DNA from: Anaerolineae bacterium
GTDB taxonomy: Bacteria; Chloroflexota; Anaerolineae; JAFGEY01
Assembly: GCA_016929205.1 (NCBI GenBank)
Contig: JAFGJF010000232.1
Span: 1 to 7,058, forward strand
Length of the DNA: 7,058 nt
Direction: 5' to 3'
Made by a program: the position numbers and the translations under genes. This document shows positions 6,261-7,058 of this stretch, piece by piece; position 1 is the first letter of the stretch; every line of letters starts with the position of its first letter. A model generated the notes under the pieces. The model saw only the letters and a list, made by a program, of their open reading frames with translations, did not search any database and had not been told where the DNA came from.

Positions 6261-6694
6261 TGATTATGGACGTCAACCCTCTCAAATCGCTTGCAAGATA
6301 CAGCAGCTTGATCGCCGAGATAGTTGCTGCTTCTCATGTGGCAAAATCTACTTTGGCGGTCTGGTCTGTCAGTCCCTATACAGGCGTCGCAGAGGGAGAG
6401 ATTCTTTTTGTGCACGGTTTCCGCTTACGCGTTCGAGAGGAATTGGACTTTGATGCGGGTTTGATCACTGCGTATGGATATCAAGTGTACCAAGGTGACG
6501 AAAAGCTATACTGGTATGACGACTTTCCCCATCCTAACGATGTAATCCTGGCTGCTACGTTTCCCCATCACAAGCACCTGCCTCCCGATATTAAGCGCTA
6601 TCGTGTGCCTGCGCCAACGATCAGCTTTACACAGCCTAATCTGCCTGCACTCATCCAAGAGATCCAACACTTGATACAAAGCAAAAGCCCGTAA
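6260..6694 (+). CDS. TumE-family (DUF6516) toxin-like protein
   Basis: About 143 aa. The C-terminal half has the recognisable family signature: '[11 protein letters not shown]' (84-94) and 'TFPHHKH' (100-106, counted from the GTG), then a C-terminal helix '[10 protein letters not shown]'. The His-rich 'PHHKH' block could be an active site (nuclease-like), but that is inference; the biochemical activity is not visible here. Two starts are possible: GTG at 6260, sharing one base with the antitoxin TAG, and ATG at 6266, five bases past it. Neither has a Shine-Dalgarno, so translation is probably coupled to the antitoxin, as is usual when antitoxin is made in excess. GC is lower (about 45-52% in sampled lines) than in the flanking genes, hinting at acquisition. 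The family's toxin role is from memory of database naming. Confidence 0.75.
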   Translation: MIMDVNPLKSLARYSSLIAEIVAASHVAKSTLAVWSVSPYTGVAEGEILFVHGFRLRVREELDFDAGLITAYGYQVYQGDEKLYWYDDFPHPNDVILAATFPHHKHLPPDIKRYRVPAPTISFTQPNLPALIQEIQHLIQSKSP

Positions 6695-6697
6695 GGA
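6693..6697 (+). promoter_or_regulatory. Ribosome binding site of the sulfatase gene, overlapping the toxin stop
   Basis: AAGGA begins in the toxin's TAA stop (6692-6694) and ends six bases before the ATG at 6704. Overlap of stop and Shine-Dalgarno suggests the sulfatase is read from the same transcript as the toxin, possibly with coupled translation. Confidence 0.65.
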
Positions 6698-6703
6698 AAA
6701 GTA

Positions 6704-7058
6704 ATGAACCATCCCAACATCCTGTACCTGATGAGCGACGAACACAGCTTTCGCTGTATGGGCCACGTCCCTGAAGAAAAGGGCGGCGAACCGGTCGATA
6801 CCCCTACGTTTGACCGGCTGGCCGCGCATGGCGCCGTCTTTAGCGACACTTATTGCCAGATGCCGCTGTGCACGCCATCGCGGCTGTGCCAGCTGACCGG
6901 CCTGGAAGCGCGGAAATGCGGCGCCTGGAACAACGAGAGCATCCTGCGGCCCGAACTGGACACGCTGCCCAAGACGTTCGCACGCGCCGGGTACGAGACA
7001 TGCCTGGTCGGCAAGATGCACCTCGGCGGCAACCAGCAGTTCGCGGGCTTTCAGCACC
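6704..7058 (+). CDS. Sulfatase, cysteine type (5' part, cut by window)
   Basis: N-terminal 118 residues of an alkaline-phosphatase-superfamily sulfatase, which removes sulfate from a sugar or other sulfate ester. Visible features: 'NILYLMSDEH' (5-14) with metal-binding Asp12; 'DTPTFDRLAAHGAVF' (32-46); the sulfatase signature 'PLCTPSRLCQLTG' (54-66) with Cys56, normally converted to formylglycine; and 'VGKMHLG' (102-108) with Lys104 and His106. No signal peptide is present, so the enzyme is probably cytoplasmic. Family members usually run 450-550 aa, so most of the protein is off the right edge. Maturation requires FGE or anSME, not seen here. GC is about 63% in a sampled line, matching the left part of the window rather than the TA pair. 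The substrate is not determinable; choline-sulfatase or glycan-sulfatase types are both possible. Confidence 0.9.
   Translation, partial: MNHPNILYLMSDEHSFRCMGHVPEEKGGEPVDTPTFDRLAAHGAVFSDTYCQMPLCTPSRLCQLTGLEARKCGAWNNESILRPELDTLPKTFARAGYETCLVGKMHLGGNQQFAGFQH

Noticed and set aside
6506..7057. Minus-strand frame opposite the toxin and sulfatase genes
   Set aside because: It covers two genes with clear family signatures on the plus strand and has no motif of its own.

Overview
The window looks like a piece of chromosome from a Chloroflexota-type bacterium, probably Anaerolineae-like and possibly from a metagenome. This is inferred from three things: a secreted cell-wall enzyme with a long Pro/Thr-rich 'TPTPTP' linker, a stand-alone MreB, and a mix of sugar-transport, SDR and sulfatase genes. 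Promoters fit the sigma-70 pattern well. GC is about 60% by eye across most genes but only about 45-52% in sampled lines of the toxin-antitoxin stretch (about 5.9-6.7 kb).

Layout. On the minus strand at the left edge (1-864) is a truncated MalF/UgpA-type ABC sugar-transporter permease. It reads away from a large lytic transglycosylase gene (976-3627, plus) with a signal anchor, a P/T linker, a long TPR array and a C-terminal SLT catalytic domain. The two share a 111-bp gap holding two sigma-70-like promoters back to back, their -35 boxes one base apart. The transglycosylase converges on mreB (3680-4681, minus), and the 52-bp gap between them holds a nested inverted repeat. mreB is divergent from an extended-SDR epimerase/dehydratase-type gene (4887-5891, plus), again with two well-formed divergent promoters in between.

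Downstream on the plus strand is a toxin-antitoxin-like pair. A small helical protein of 88 aa (5994-6260) is followed by a TumE-family (DUF6516) protein of about 143 aa (6260-6694), whose start overlaps or closely follows the antitoxin stop. The pair has its own extended -10 promoter with a perfect dyad over the start region, which suggests autoregulation. Nine bases after the toxin stop begins a cysteine-type sulfatase (6704 to the right edge) whose ribosome-binding site overlaps the toxin stop codon, so it may be transcribed with the TA pair.

How the genes may work together. The transglycosylase and MreB are both cell-wall genes, one cutting glycan strands and one organising wall synthesis. 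The permease, SDR and sulfatase suggest uptake and cytoplasmic processing of (possibly sulfated) sugars, but that link is inference from neighbourhood only. No wholly new system was identified. The points most worth a second look are the permease that lacks most of its EAA coupling loop, the abutting divergent promoters with a possibly leaderless transglycosylase mRNA, the TA pair leading directly into a sulfatase gene, and the Thr-to-Ala change in the MreB phosphate-2 motif.
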